From: Amphiplicatus sp046296195
GTDB taxonomy: Bacteria; Pseudomonadota; Alphaproteobacteria; Caulobacterales; Parvularculaceae
DNA: 64,000 bases
Direction: 5' to 3'
Assembly (NCBI GenBank): GCA_046296195.1
Contig: JBKBLR010000004.1
Location: forward strand, 68,337-132,336
The notes below the pieces were generated by a model. It did no database searches, was not told the DNA's origin, and was given only the letters and a program-made list of their open reading frames with translations. Positions 42,696 through 51,691 of this stretch are shown in pieces. Position 1 is the stretch's first letter; each line of letters begins with the position of its first letter. The position numbers were made by a program, and so were the translations under genes.

Positions 42696-43091
42696 TTGGC
42701 GACCCCCGACTTTCTGCTCGACTGGCTGCCGATCATCGTCTTCCTGGCGATTGCGGTCGGCCTTGCGCTCGCCTTCACCGTGCTGCCGCTTGTCATCGCG
42801 CCGAAGGAGCCCGATCCCGAAAAGGTCTCGACCTATGAATGCGGCTTCAACGCCTTCGACGATGCGCGCATGAAGTTCGACGTGCAGTTTTACATCGTCG
42901 CCATTCTGTTCATCATCGTCGATCTCGACGTCGCCTTCCTGTTCCCGTGGGCGGTGACGCTGTTCAATCCGACGCTGGGCGCTGACCGAGGGTTCCAGAT
43001 CTTCGCCTTCTGGTCGATGTTCGTCTTCCTCGCCGTGTTCGCGATCGGCTTCCTCTATGAATGGAAGAAGGGGGCGCTCGAATGGCGCTAG
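42696..43091 (+). CDS. nuoA: NADH-quinone oxidoreductase subunit A
   Basis: 131 residues from TTG 42696, chosen for AAGGAG 6 bases upstream; a longer ATG frame (42633) lacks a site. Three membrane helices and the subunit A hallmarks KVSTYECGFNAF (conserved Cys/Glu loop), FDVQFYIVAILFIIVDLDVAFLFPWAV and FAIGFLYEWKKGALEW. Membrane-arm subunit of complex I. It overlaps nuoB by 10 bases. Confidence 0.96.
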   Translation: MATPDFLLDWLPIIVFLAIAVGLALAFTVLPLVIAPKEPDPEKVSTYECGFNAFDDARMKFDVQFYIVAILFIIVDLDVAFLFPWAVTLFNPTLGADRGFQIFAFWSMFVFLAVFAIGFLYEWKKGALEWR

Positions 43092-43633
43092 ACGACAAAT
43101 TCGCCGGGATCGAAGGGCCGGTCTACCGCCCCGACGCGAAGGACCCATTCTTCACCGACCTGTCGAAGCAGCTCGCGGACGAAGGCTTCTTCACGACCTC
43201 CTCGGCCGCGATCATCAACTGGGCGCGCACCGGCTCCCTGATGTGGATGACGTTCGGGCTCGCCTGCTGCGCGGTCGAGATGATGCAGGCCTCGATGCCG
43301 CGCTACGACCTCGAACGCTTCGGCTTCGCCCCGCGCGCATCCCCGCGCCAGTCGGACGTCATGATCGTCGCCGGCACGCTGACGAACAAGATGGCCCCGG
43401 CGCTGCGCAAGGTCTACGACCAGATGCCGAACCCGCGCTATGTGATCTCGATGGGGTCCTGCGCGAATGGCGGGGGCTATTACCACTATTCCTATGCGGT
43501 GGTGCGCGGCTGCGACCGCATCGTGCCGGTCGACATCTACATCCCGGGCTGCCCGCCGACGGCGGAGGCGCTCGTCTACGGCGTGCTGCAGCTTCAAAAG
43601 AAAATTCGCCGCGAAGGCACCATCATTCGTTGA
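43082..43633 (+). CDS. nuoB: NADH-quinone oxidoreductase subunit B
   Basis: 183 residues from ATG 43082, inside the nuoA end. It holds the terminal N2 iron-sulfur cluster: ligands in GLACCAVEMMQ, GSCANGGGYYHYSY and YIPGCPPTAEAL. RYDLERFGFAPRASPRQSD is conserved. Peripheral-arm subunit passing electrons to quinone. 6 bases before nuoC. Confidence 0.98.
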   Translation: MALDDKFAGIEGPVYRPDAKDPFFTDLSKQLADEGFFTTSSAAIINWARTGSLMWMTFGLACCAVEMMQASMPRYDLERFGFAPRASPRQSDVMIVAGTLTNKMAPALRKVYDQMPNPRYVISMGSCANGGGYYHYSYAVVRGCDRIVPVDIYIPGCPPTAEALVYGVLQLQKKIRREGTIIR

Positions 43634-43639
43634 GGCCGC

Positions 43640-44242
43640 ATGTCGGATGAACTGAAAGAACTCGGCGAACATATCGGCGCCAGCATCGGCGACGACATCA
43701 AGGGCTGGTCGGTCGCCTTTGGCGAACTGACGGTTTCCGCGCACGCCCCTCGCATCGGCCCCGTTCTTAAATTCCTGCGCGACGACACGCTATGCCGCTT
43801 CATCCAGCTCATCGACATCTGCGGGGTTGATTATCCGCAGCGCGGCAAGCGCTTCGACGTCGTTTATCACCTGCTGTCGATGCACAACAACCAGCGCATC
43901 CGGGTGAAGATCGAGGCGGCGGAGGACGAGATCGTCCCTTCGGTGCGCGATATCCACCCTTGCGCCGACTGGTTCGAGCGCGAAGCCTTCGACATGTACG
44001 GCCTCATTTTCGCGGGACACACGGACCTTCGCCGCATCCTCACCGATTACGGCTTCACCGGACACCCGCTCCGGAAGGATTTCCCGCTGACCGGCGAGGT
44101 CGAGGTCCGCTACGACGACCAGCAGAAGCGCGTCGTCTATGAGCCCGTGAAGCTCGTGCAGGAGTTCCGCAATTTCGATTACCTCTCCCCGTGGGAAGGC
44201 GCCAGCTATGCGCTGCCGGGGGATGAGAAGGCGAAGCGGTGA
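43640..44242 (+). CDS. nuoC: NADH-quinone oxidoreductase subunit C
   Basis: 200 residues, 30-kDa subunit. FIQLIDICGVDYPQR, RFDVVYHLLSMHNNQRIRVK and the strongly conserved FEREAFDMYGLIFAGHTDLRRILTDYGFTGHPLRKDFPLTG are present. Separate from nuoD, as usual in alphaproteobacteria. Its stop overlaps a GTG start for nuoD (GTGA). Confidence 0.98.
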   Translation: MSDELKELGEHIGASIGDDIKGWSVAFGELTVSAHAPRIGPVLKFLRDDTLCRFIQLIDICGVDYPQRGKRFDVVYHLLSMHNNQRIRVKIEAAEDEIVPSVRDIHPCADWFEREAFDMYGLIFAGHTDLRRILTDYGFTGHPLRKDFPLTGEVEVRYDDQQKRVVYEPVKLVQEFRNFDYLSPWEGASYALPGDEKAKR

Positions 44243-45477
44243 GCGCGATGGCTGACGGAACGAAAATCATCGAAGTCGAAGACTCAGCCTCGGACGCCTT
44301 CGCCGGGCGGCCCTTCACGATCAATTTCGGGCCGCAGCATCCGGCGGCGCACGGCGTTTTGCGGCTCGTCCTTGAGCTTGACGGCGAAGTCGTCGAGCGC
44401 GTCGATCCGCATATCGGGCTGCTCCATCGCGGCACCGAGAAGCTGATCGAGCACAAGACCTATTTGCAGGCGATCCCCTATTTCGACCGGCTCGATTATG
44501 TCGCGCCGATGAACCAGGAGCATGCGTTCTGCCTTGCGGCCGAGCGCCTTCTCGGCGTCGAGCTTCCGCGGCGCGCGCAGCACATCCGCGTCCTCTTCTG
44601 CGAGATCGGACGCATTCTCTCGCACATCCTGAACGTCACGACGCAGGCGATGGACGTCGGCGCGCTCACCCCGCCGCTGTGGGGTTTCGAGGAGCGCGAA
44701 AAGCTGATGGTGTTCTATGAGCGCGCATCGGGCTCGCGCATGCACGCGGCCTATTTCCGCGTCGGCGGCGTGCATCAGGACCTTCCCGACGCGCTCATCG
44801 ACGATATCGACAAATGGTGCGACCAGTATCCGCAAAAGCTTGCCGACATCGAAGCGCTCGTCACCGAAAACCGCATCTTCAAGCAGCGCAATGTCGACAT
44901 CGGCGTCGTGACGGCGGAGCAGGCGTTCCAGTGGGGCTTCACCGGCGTGATGCTGCGCGGCTCCGGCCTCGCCTGGGACCTCCGCAAGGCGCAGCCCTAC
45001 GAGACCTACGCCGAATATGACTTCGACGTGCCGGTCGGCAAGAACGGCGATTGCTGGGACCGCTATCTCTGCCGCGTCGAGGAGATGAAACAGTCGGTCT
45101 CGATCATGAAGCAGGCGATCGCCAAGATCCGCGCCGAAGGGCCGGGTCCCGTCATGACGACCGACGGCAAGGTCGCGCCGCCGCGCCGGGGCGAAATGAA
45201 GCAGTCGATGGAAGCCCTCATCCATCACTTCAAGCTCTACACCGAAGGCTTCAAGGTTCCGGCTGGCGAGGTCTACGCCGCGGTCGAGGCCCCGAAGGGC
45301 GAGTTCGGCGTCTATCTCGTCGCCGACGGCACGAACAAACCCTATCGCTGCAAGATCCGCGCGCCGGGCTATGCGCATCTTCAGGCGATGGACTGGATGT
45401 GCCGCGGGCACCTCCTCGCGGACGTCTCCGCCATCCTCGGCTCGCTCGACATCGTATTCGGCGAAATCGACCGGTGA
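44239..45477 (+). CDS. nuoD: NADH-quinone oxidoreductase subunit D
   Basis: 412 residues, 49-kDa quinone-site subunit. NFGPQHPAAHGVLRLVLELDGE and IGLLHRGTEKLIEHKTYLQAIPYFDRLDYV are diagnostic; the C terminus DVSAILGSLDIVFGEIDR is complete. Start may be GTG 44239 (AGAAGG 7 bases upstream, GTGA overlap with nuoC) or ATG 44248 (MADGTK). Its stop overlaps a GTG start of the next unknown gene. nuoE-N do not follow in this window. Confidence 0.97.
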   Translation: MSAMADGTKIIEVEDSASDAFAGRPFTINFGPQHPAAHGVLRLVLELDGEVVERVDPHIGLLHRGTEKLIEHKTYLQAIPYFDRLDYVAPMNQEHAFCLAAERLLGVELPRRAQHIRVLFCEIGRILSHILNVTTQAMDVGALTPPLWGFEEREKLMVFYERASGSRMHAAYFRVGGVHQDLPDALIDDIDKWCDQYPQKLADIEALVTENRIFKQRNVDIGVVTAEQAFQWGFTGVMLRGSGLAWDLRKAQPYETYAEYDFDVPVGKNGDCWDRYLCRVEEMKQSVSIMKQAIAKIRAEGPGPVMTTDGKVAPPRRGEMKQSMEALIHHFKLYTEGFKVPAGEVYAAVEAPKGEFGVYLVADGTNKPYRCKIRAPGYAHLQAMDWMCRGHLLADVSAILGSLDIVFGEIDR

Positions 45478-45899
45478 CCCAGGCTGAGCTCAGCCTCAAT
45501 TTCTTCGTCGAGCTTGGCGTCGGCCTCGTCGTGATGCTTGTGTTCGTCGCGCTCGCCGCGCTGACGATCAAGGAGCGCCATCGCGACGTCGAGCAATGGC
45601 ACGTCCTCGTCGGGGCGGGGATCTATGGCGCGCTCTTCGGCGCCGTCATCGGCTTCGTCATCGTTCCGCTGCGGGCGATCGTCACCGACACCTCGCTGCC
45701 GCCGCAATATGCGGCCTTCGGCGGCCTTTCCTTTCTCGCGATCATGATCGCGCTTCGAAGCGGCGTCATCCTGCGCCTGCCATTCCTCGGCCCGCAGGTG
45801 AAGGCGTGGCGGCGCGCCGCGCTCCGCCGTGCGATCGAGAATGCGGAAAAGCAGATCGGCAAGCTCGGCGGGCCGCATCCGCCGACGCCGAAAATGTAG
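45474..45899 (+). CDS. unknown three-helix membrane protein coupled to nuoD
   Basis: 141 residues from GTG 45474, overlapping the nuoD stop by GTGA. Three hydrophobic segments are clear: FFVELGVGLVVMLVFVALAAL (~8-28), WHVLVGAGIYGALFGAVIGFVIVPL (~40-64) and AAFGGLSFLAIMIALRSGVIL (~78-98), then a basic helical tail (VKAWRRAALRRAIENAEKQIGKLGG). I do not recognise the family; it is not nuoE. Tight coupling suggests a role with complex I (assembly or an accessory subunit), which is inference. The longer open frame upstream of the GTG is a shadow of nuoD. Confidence 0.72.
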   Translation: MTQAELSLNFFVELGVGLVVMLVFVALAALTIKERHRDVEQWHVLVGAGIYGALFGAVIGFVIVPLRAIVTDTSLPPQYAAFGGLSFLAIMIALRSGVILRLPFLGPQVKAWRRAALRRAIENAEKQIGKLGGPHPPTPKM

Positions 45900-46302
45900 G
45901 CCTGAAAAAATCTTCCGTGAAGCGCTTCCGGACCGCATCCTGGGGGCGCGACGGGCGCCGGCCGACGCCCGCGCCGGTTGCGCAGAGGCCGCGCCGGCCG
46001 TTAACCATGAAGATCGTTGATCTGTAAGCGGAACAAGGGGGCGGTCCCCCGACTTATCCCCCTCTTTGTCCCCCACCTTATCCCCCAGGTTATCCCACCC
46101 CTTTCCGGGCGGCCCTAGGATCCAACTTTCCCAAGGACGCATGGCGCCAAGGCCAGGGCGAGGAAGGATGGATGGAAGGCGAATGGAAGCAGGTGCGATC
46201 GATCGGGAGGAGCGCATGGCGGGGCGGGCGCCCCCGTTTCCGGCTCCCGCGCGGCTCATGCTAGCTAGGGATTGTCGTCTTTAACCACCAAGAAGCAGAG
46301 CC
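45900..46302. other. 403-base gap after the nuo cluster
   Basis: No convincing gene. It contains a five-unit 12-bp repeat (46042-46101, listed separately), GC-rich sequence, and the presumable promoter of the following aminotransferase, which I cannot place with confidence. A minus-strand frame across the gap is a shadow of the 141-residue membrane protein gene. Confidence 0.6.
46042..46101. repeat. five 12-bp tandem repeats, iteron-like
   Basis: Units in exact 12-base phase: CGGTCCCCCGAC, TTATCCCCCTCT, TTGTCCCCCACC, TTATCCCCCAGG, TTATCCCACCCC (46042, 46054, 46066, 46078, 46090). The consensus is TTATCCCCCNNN. The 9-mer TTATCCCCC resembles a DnaA box (TTATNCACA) in its first half only. It could be a protein-binding array or a slippage product. 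Confidence 0.75.
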
Positions 46303-47592
46303 ATGAAGAACACGCCGTCCCTTATCGACCGTCATCGCGCCGTCATGCCGTCCTGGGCGACGCTCTATTACAAGGAGCCGATCGCGCTCGTGTCGGGCGA
46401 GGGGCGGCGCGTGAAGGATGCGCAAGGGAACGAGTATCTCGATTTCTTCGCCGGCATCCTCACCAACATGCTCGGCTACAACGTGCCTGAGGTCGTCGAG
46501 GCGGTGCGCGATCAGGCCGGCAAGATCATGCACTCCTCGACGCTCTACCTCATCGAATCGCAGATCGAGCTCGCCGAGGAAATCGCGGCGCTCTCCGGCA
46601 TTCCCGACGCGCGCGTCTTCTTCACCACCTCGGGCAGCGAGGCGAACGACGCCGCGCTGATGCTCGCGACAACCTATCGGCGATCGAACCAGGTGCTGGC
46701 GATGCGCTATTCCTATCACGGGCGCACGATGTCCACCGTGCCGGTGACCGGCCACTCGACCTGGTCGCCATCGTCCTATTCACCCTTCGTCGTCAATTAT
46801 CTTCAGGGCAGCTATCCGTTCCGCGCGCCCTTCGGTCATCTGCCAGCGGATCAATATATCGCGGCGGCGGTCGCCGACCTTCAGGAAACGCTCGATGTCG
46901 CCTCGGCGGGGGATGTCGCCTGTCTCATCGCCGAGCCGATCACCGGCGTCGGCGGCTTCGGAACGCCCCCTGACGGCATGTTCGGGGCCCTGCAGAAGGT
47001 TCTGAAGGAGCGCGGCATCCTCTTCATTTCCGACGAGGTGCAGACCGGCTGGGGCCGCACGGGCGAGCATTTCTGGGGCTATCAGGCGCATGGCGTCGCG
47101 CCCGACATGCTCACCTTCGCCAAGGGCGTCGGCAATGGGCTCGCCATCGGCGGGGTCGTCGCGCGCGCGGAGATCATGAACTGCCTGAAGGCGAATTCGC
47201 TTTCCACTTTCGGCGGCAATCCCTTGGCGACGCGCGGCGCGCTCGAAACGCTGCGTTATGTGAAACGCCATGATTTGCAGGCGAATGCGCTGGCGCGCGG
47301 CGCGGAATTGCGTGCCGGGCTTGAGGCGCTGGCGAACAAGCACGAACCGATCGGCGAGGTGCGCGGCAAGGGGCTGATGCAGGCGATCGAGTTCGCCGAC
47401 CGCAGGACGAAGGCGCCGAATGCGGCCGCCTCGCTGGCGCTGCTTGAAGAAACGCGCGCGCGCGGCCTGCTCATCGGGCGCGGCGGGCTCTACGCCAATT
47501 GCAACCGCATCGCGCCGCCGTTGACGATCACCCGGGAGGAAATCGCCGAGGGTCTGTCGATCCTTGATGCGGCGATGGCGGCGGCCGGATGA
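46303..47592 (+). CDS. class III PLP-dependent aminotransferase
   Basis: 429 residues. Motifs: LDFFAGILTNMLGYNVPEVVEAV, FFTTSGSEANDAALMLA, the PLP-binding SDEVQTGWGRTGEHFW, the catalytic Lys in LTFAKGVGNGLAIGG, and a C-terminal GLLIGRGGLYANCNRIAPPL. It belongs to the aspartate aminotransferase family III group near alanine-glyoxylate and beta-amino-acid or omega-amino-acid transaminases. The substrate cannot be read from sequence. It stands alone; hrpB is convergent 5 bases later. Confidence 0.93.
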   Translation: MKNTPSLIDRHRAVMPSWATLYYKEPIALVSGEGRRVKDAQGNEYLDFFAGILTNMLGYNVPEVVEAVRDQAGKIMHSSTLYLIESQIELAEEIAALSGIPDARVFFTTSGSEANDAALMLATTYRRSNQVLAMRYSYHGRTMSTVPVTGHSTWSPSSYSPFVVNYLQGSYPFRAPFGHLPADQYIAAAVADLQETLDVASAGDVACLIAEPITGVGGFGTPPDGMFGALQKVLKERGILFISDEVQTGWGRTGEHFWGYQAHGVAPDMLTFAKGVGNGLAIGGVVARAEIMNCLKANSLSTFGGNPLATRGALETLRYVKRHDLQANALARGAELRAGLEALANKHEPIGEVRGKGLMQAIEFADRRTKAPNAAASLALLEETRARGLLIGRGGLYANCNRIAPPLTITREEIAEGLSILDAAMAAAG

Positions 47593-47597
47593 CGGGA

Positions 47598-50051
47598 TCA
47601 GCGCTCGCGCGCGAGCCGCGCCTTGGTCTTGCCGACATGGGCGCGCGCCGTCGCGGGGTCGTCCGGCCAGTCATGCTTCGGATATTGCCCGCGCATGTCC
47701 TTGGCCATGTCGCGATAGCCCTCGCGCCAGAAGCGCGGCAGGTCCTTCGTCAGGGCGACCGGCCGGCCCGCCGGCGAAAGCAGCGAGACGACCAGCGGAA
47801 CCTTGCCGCGGATGACGGAGGGATGCTCGGCGAGGCCATAGAATTCCTGCACGCGCGCCTCGACCCTCGGGCCGCCCTCCGCGGCGTAATCGATGGCGAT
47901 GCGCCGGCCCGCCGGGGTTTCGATGGCCGAGGGCGCGAGCGCCTCAATCTCCCGCTGAAGCCGCCAGTCGAGAAGGCTGAAGACTCCGACGCGAAGATCG
48001 TCAGGACCCGGACGGTCAATGTCGGGAGGATCGCCGAGGAGGGGCGCGAGCCAGTCCTCCAGCCGGGCGAGCAGCATCGCCTCGGAAAAGGCGGGCCAGG
48101 CGCCGCCTTCCTGCGCATGGACAAGATTGAGCCTTGCGAGCGCGCCGTCGATCGCGGCCCTGCCGTTGAGAAGCGCAAGCCCCTCCCGGCGCAAGGCGGC
48201 GAGGATGGCGGCGCGCGCGACATCGCCGGCGGGCCTTGGCAGCGGCGCTGCGTCAAGTTCGATGGCGCCGAGGCGTTTGATGCGCCGCCCCGAAACCGAG
48301 CGCCGGGCGGGATCGAACTCCGCCGTCTCCTCAACCGTCACCTCGCCGAGCGTGAGCGCATCGGCCTCGGCCAAAGGTGCGGCGGCGAGGATGCGTGCGC
48401 CGGCCGCCGCGCCCGTCGAATCCGCGACCGCGAGCCATTTTTCGTTGGCGAGCGCATCCCCCGCCTCGAGGAAAACGAGCCGTCCGCTGGCGAGCTGGTA
48501 GCGGCGCTCCTTGCCAGAGCGATCAGTCTCGGCGCGCGCGATCGACTGGGGCAGGGCGCCGGCGATCGCGCGTCCCGCTGCGCCGATGGGGGCGGGTTCC
48601 GCGCCCTTCGCCCAGGCGTTCGCCTGCGCTTTCAGCGCAGAAGCGCGCGGGCCATGGTCTTGCCGCAAGCGCTCGAGCCGGTCGCGCAGGTCGGTCGAGC
48701 CGCCGCCAAGGCCGCGCTCGCTGATGAGCGCGGCGATCTCGGCGGCGAGCGCACGCTCGGCCTCGGTGCGCGCGCCCGCAATCATCGCGGCGAGCCGCGG
48801 CGCCATCGGCAGCGCGGCCATGTCGCGCCCGCGCGCCGTCAGCCTTCCCTCGGCGTCGAGCGCGCCGAGCGCGGCGAGCGCTGCGCGCGCCGCAATGAGA
48901 CGCCCCGGCGGCGGCGGATCGATGAAGGCAAGGCGCGCGGCGTCAGTTTCGCCCCATTCGGCGAGCGCCAGCACGAGCCCGTCGAGATTGGCGGCGAGGA
49001 TTTCAGGGACGGGTTCTGCGGGAAGTCCGCGCGTTCCTTCCTCGTCCCACAGGCGATAGCAGACGCCCGGGCCGAGGCGCCCGGCGCGGCCGCGGCGCTG
49101 GTCGACGCTGGCGCGCGAGGCGCGGCGGGTGACAAGCGTCGCTCCGACGCCGTCGGGATCATAATCGGCGACGCGCGCAAGGCCGGCGTCGATGACGATG
49201 GCGACGCCTTCGATCGTCAGCGAACTTTCGGCGATGTCGGTCGCGATGACGACCTTGCGCTTTCCCGCCGGCGCCGGCGCGACCGCACGGTCCTGATCTG
49301 CGGGCGACAGCGCGCCATAAAGCGGGGCGATGAGGATGTCGGGGGGCAGATCGGCAAGGCGCTCGGCCGTGCGCAGGATCTCGCGCATGCCCGGCAGGAA
49401 GACGAGCAGGGAGCCGTCATGCGCGGCCAGCGCGCGGCAAACGGCGCGCGCGGCCTGGTCTTCGATCGGGTCGGAGGACCTGCCGAGATAGATCGTCTCG
49501 ACCGGAAAGCTGCGGCCGGCGCTCTCGACGACGCCGGCGTCGAACGCCGCCGCCATCCGCGCAACGTCAAGCGTCGCCGACATCAGGACGAGGCGGAGAT
49601 CGTCGCGCAGCGCGCCCTGCACGTCGCGCGCGATCGCAAGGCCGAGATCGGCGGCGAGCGAGCGCTCGTGGAATTCGTCGAAGAGGACGGCGCCGACGCC
49701 GGCAAGGTCCGGGTCGCCGAGAATGCGGCGGGTGAACAGGCCGTCGGTGACGACCTCGATGCGGGTCTTCGCGCTGATGCGCCGGTCGACGCGAGTCGAG
49801 AGGCCGATTGTCGCGCCGACTTTCTCGCCGAGCGTCGCCGCCATGCGCTCGGCGGCCATGCGCGCGGCGATGCGGCGCGGCTCGAGCATCAGGATGCGCC
49901 GTCCCGCGAGCCAGCCCTCATCGAGGAGCGCGATCGGAACGCGTGTCGTCTTGCCGGCGCCCGGCGGCGCGGCGAGGACGAGGCGCGTCTTTTCAGCGAG
50001 CGCGGCGCGAAGGCGCGGCAGGGCTTCGTCAATCGGCAGGCCCGCGCTCAT
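47598..50051 (-). CDS. hrpB: ATP-dependent RNA helicase HrpB
   Basis: 817 residues, typical length. DEAH-box helicase: Walker A APPGAGKTTRVPIALL (~35), DEFHE (motif II), SATLD (motif III), and the QRRGRAGRLGPGVCYRLW motif VI. The HA2 region and the HrpB-specific C-terminal domain (LSPAGRPVALTKDLPRFWREGY...YPKHDWPDDP) follow. Role in RNA metabolism, not essential in most bacteria. It lies 3 bases after the phosphatase-like gene. Confidence 0.97.
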   Translation of the reverse strand: MSAGLPIDEALPRLRAALAEKTRLVLAAPPGAGKTTRVPIALLDEGWLAGRRILMLEPRRIAARMAAERMAATLGEKVGATIGLSTRVDRRISAKTRIEVVTDGLFTRRILGDPDLAGVGAVLFDEFHERSLAADLGLAIARDVQGALRDDLRLVLMSATLDVARMAAAFDAGVVESAGRSFPVETIYLGRSSDPIEDQAARAVCRALAAHDGSLLVFLPGMREILRTAERLADLPPDILIAPLYGALSPADQDRAVAPAPAGKRKVVIATDIAESSLTIEGVAIVIDAGLARVADYDPDGVGATLVTRRASRASVDQRRGRAGRLGPGVCYRLWDEEGTRGLPAEPVPEILAANLDGLVLALAEWGETDAARLAFIDPPPPGRLIAARAALAALGALDAEGRLTARGRDMAALPMAPRLAAMIAGARTEAERALAAEIAALISERGLGGGSTDLRDRLERLRQDHGPRASALKAQANAWAKGAEPAPIGAAGRAIAGALPQSIARAETDRSGKERRYQLASGRLVFLEAGDALANEKWLAVADSTGAAAGARILAAAPLAEADALTLGEVTVEETAEFDPARRSVSGRRIKRLGAIELDAAPLPRPAGDVARAAILAALRREGLALLNGRAAIDGALARLNLVHAQEGGAWPAFSEAMLLARLEDWLAPLLGDPPDIDRPGPDDLRVGVFSLLDWRLQREIEALAPSAIETPAGRRIAIDYAAEGGPRVEARVQEFYGLAEHPSVIRGKVPLVVSLLSPAGRPVALTKDLPRFWREGYRDMAKDMRGQYPKHDWPDDPATARAHVGKTKARLARER

Positions 50052-50054
50052 CGC

Positions 50055-51584
50055 TCAGGCGTCGGCGAGCGCGGCGGCCCGTTCCGGCGTTGCGTGCCTC
50101 CTGTCGAGGAGCAGCGTTTCGATGAAAGCCCGCATGTCGCGGATGTCCTTCACCGCAGCGCGCGCGGGCGCGTCGCGTCCCGGACCGGCGACGATCATGA
50201 AGGCGTCCGGCGCATGATTGCCGCCGCGGCCGGTGCCGAGATGGGCCTCGAGCCGGCCGATCGCCGGCGATTCGATCGCCGTCGCCGGCGCCTCCGGCGC
50301 ATAGGCGATGACGAGATCGGGCAGGAAGTCCACGCGCGGGCCGTCGAAGACGGATTTCACCTCGCGCACCTCGCGGACGAGCGGCGCGCCGGCGGCCGGG
50401 GCCGCGACCTTGATCTCGGACAGGCGCGCCTTCAGCCAGGCGACATAATCCGCGACCTCGCCGGGTTCGATGCAGCCGTCGCGCTCGCGCCCCTTGATGT
50501 TGAGGCGGATATACCCTTCGCCGCCGGAGGCGAGGCGGAAAGCCGGCGTCCGCTTCCAGTCGACGCCGCTGATGATCGATCGGTTGACGACCCAGTCCTG
50601 GACATGCTCGCCGAGAAGATAGGCGAGGCTGAACTGGACGCGGTGCGGGATCGCGGCGCGCAGCTGCGACATCAGGTTCGGCTTCTTTTCCGGCGCGGGC
50701 GCGTCGCCCTTGGAGACGGCCCAGGCGTCATTGAGGCGCGCCATGATGCGGTCAGCGAAATGCTCCTGCGACCAGTTCGGGACCATGCCGTGAAGCGAGA
50801 AGAGGATGATAGTCGCGCCGGCGGCGTCGGCCTTCGCGAAGAGGCGGGCGAGCGCGCGGTCCTGCGCTTCATATACCGCAAGAAGGGCGTCCGGGTCGGC
50901 CTCGGATCCGTAATCGCCGTCAACGACGAGCAGATTGTGCCCGGCGCGATGAACCTCGTAGAAGCCGACGAGAAAGAAGCGCCAGTCCGCTTTGCGCTCC
51001 ATCAGCCACAGCGTCGCCGCCGCCTTGGCCTCGACCGAAGCGATGAGATCGTCGCGCATGCGTCGACTGTGCGCGAGCGTCTTCGGCACCGGCACTTCCT
51101 TGCCGATGGGGCGCCGCCCGAAGCGGCGGCGGATCTCGGCGAGCAGAGCCGGGTCGCTCGCGCTCGCCGCGCCGGTCGACTGGTAGGCCCAGTTAACGAT
51201 TTCGGTAAGCGGACCCTCCCCGGCGTGCGTCGTGCCGGGATCGAACGCCACTGTGGCGACGCCCTTTCGGGCAAGATTGTGCCAGAACGGCTCATAACCG
51301 AGGCGCGATCGCCAAGCCTGCCGCGCGACGCGGTCGAAGGACATCGCGTCGGGGTCCCACTGGAAGGGGTAATAGTGGCCATGAACGCCGGGATTGTCTC
51401 CGGTGGCGAACGAGGCCCAGATGCTCGCGGTCAACGGATCGGCGGAGGTTGCAAGCTTCGAATATGCGCCAGTCTCGACCAGGCGCCGAAAAGCCGGGAG
51501 CCGATCAAGATTCGGGCGGATACAGTCGAGACTCATCGAGTCGATGCAGATCGCGAGGACTTTCGCTTGCTCGGTGTCAACCAT
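50055..51584 (-). CDS. alkaline phosphatase superfamily hydrolase
   Basis: 509 residues from ATG 51584 (AGGGA upstream); a longer frame to 51614 adds VAVEFREAP-like residues. The N terminus AICIDSMSLDCIRPNLDRLPAF carries the first metal-ligand Asp, and SADPLTASIWASFATGDNPGVHGHYYPF is the nucleophile (Thr or Ser) region of nucleotide pyrophosphatase/phosphodiesterase-type enzymes. Later ILFSLHGMVPNWSQEHF sits where Asp-His ligands are usual, though the usual SDHG is replaced by SLHG. No signal peptide. Substrate unknown, perhaps a glycolipid or phosphodiester. Co-transcribed with hrpB. Confidence 0.85.
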   Translation of the reverse strand: MVDTEQAKVLAICIDSMSLDCIRPNLDRLPAFRRLVETGAYSKLATSADPLTASIWASFATGDNPGVHGHYYPFQWDPDAMSFDRVARQAWRSRLGYEPFWHNLARKGVATVAFDPGTTHAGEGPLTEIVNWAYQSTGAASASDPALLAEIRRRFGRRPIGKEVPVPKTLAHSRRMRDDLIASVEAKAAATLWLMERKADWRFFLVGFYEVHRAGHNLLVVDGDYGSEADPDALLAVYEAQDRALARLFAKADAAGATIILFSLHGMVPNWSQEHFADRIMARLNDAWAVSKGDAPAPEKKPNLMSQLRAAIPHRVQFSLAYLLGEHVQDWVVNRSIISGVDWKRTPAFRLASGGEGYIRLNIKGRERDGCIEPGEVADYVAWLKARLSEIKVAAPAAGAPLVREVREVKSVFDGPRVDFLPDLVIAYAPEAPATAIESPAIGRLEAHLGTGRGGNHAPDAFMIVAGPGRDAPARAAVKDIRDMRAFIETLLLDRRHATPERAAALADA

Positions 51585-51691
51585 GGGGGCTTCCCTGAAC
51601 TCGACTGCAACCATCGGCCTGCCGTGCCGGTCCAGCGAATTCTATACCGAATGAGAGCGGGCGGCGCGACCCGCCGGCGGGGGCGGGCCTT

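Noticed and set aside
46042..46101. CRISPR-like or coding (GDK) repeat
   Set aside because: Units are 12 bases without spacers, so it is not CRISPR; the GDK-repeat frame overlaps the unknown nuo-linked gene and the surrounding sequence is shadow-like.
45381..46259. Minus-strand 292-codon frame
   Set aside because: Opposes the 141-residue membrane protein gene, whose GTGA coupling and helices are convincing.
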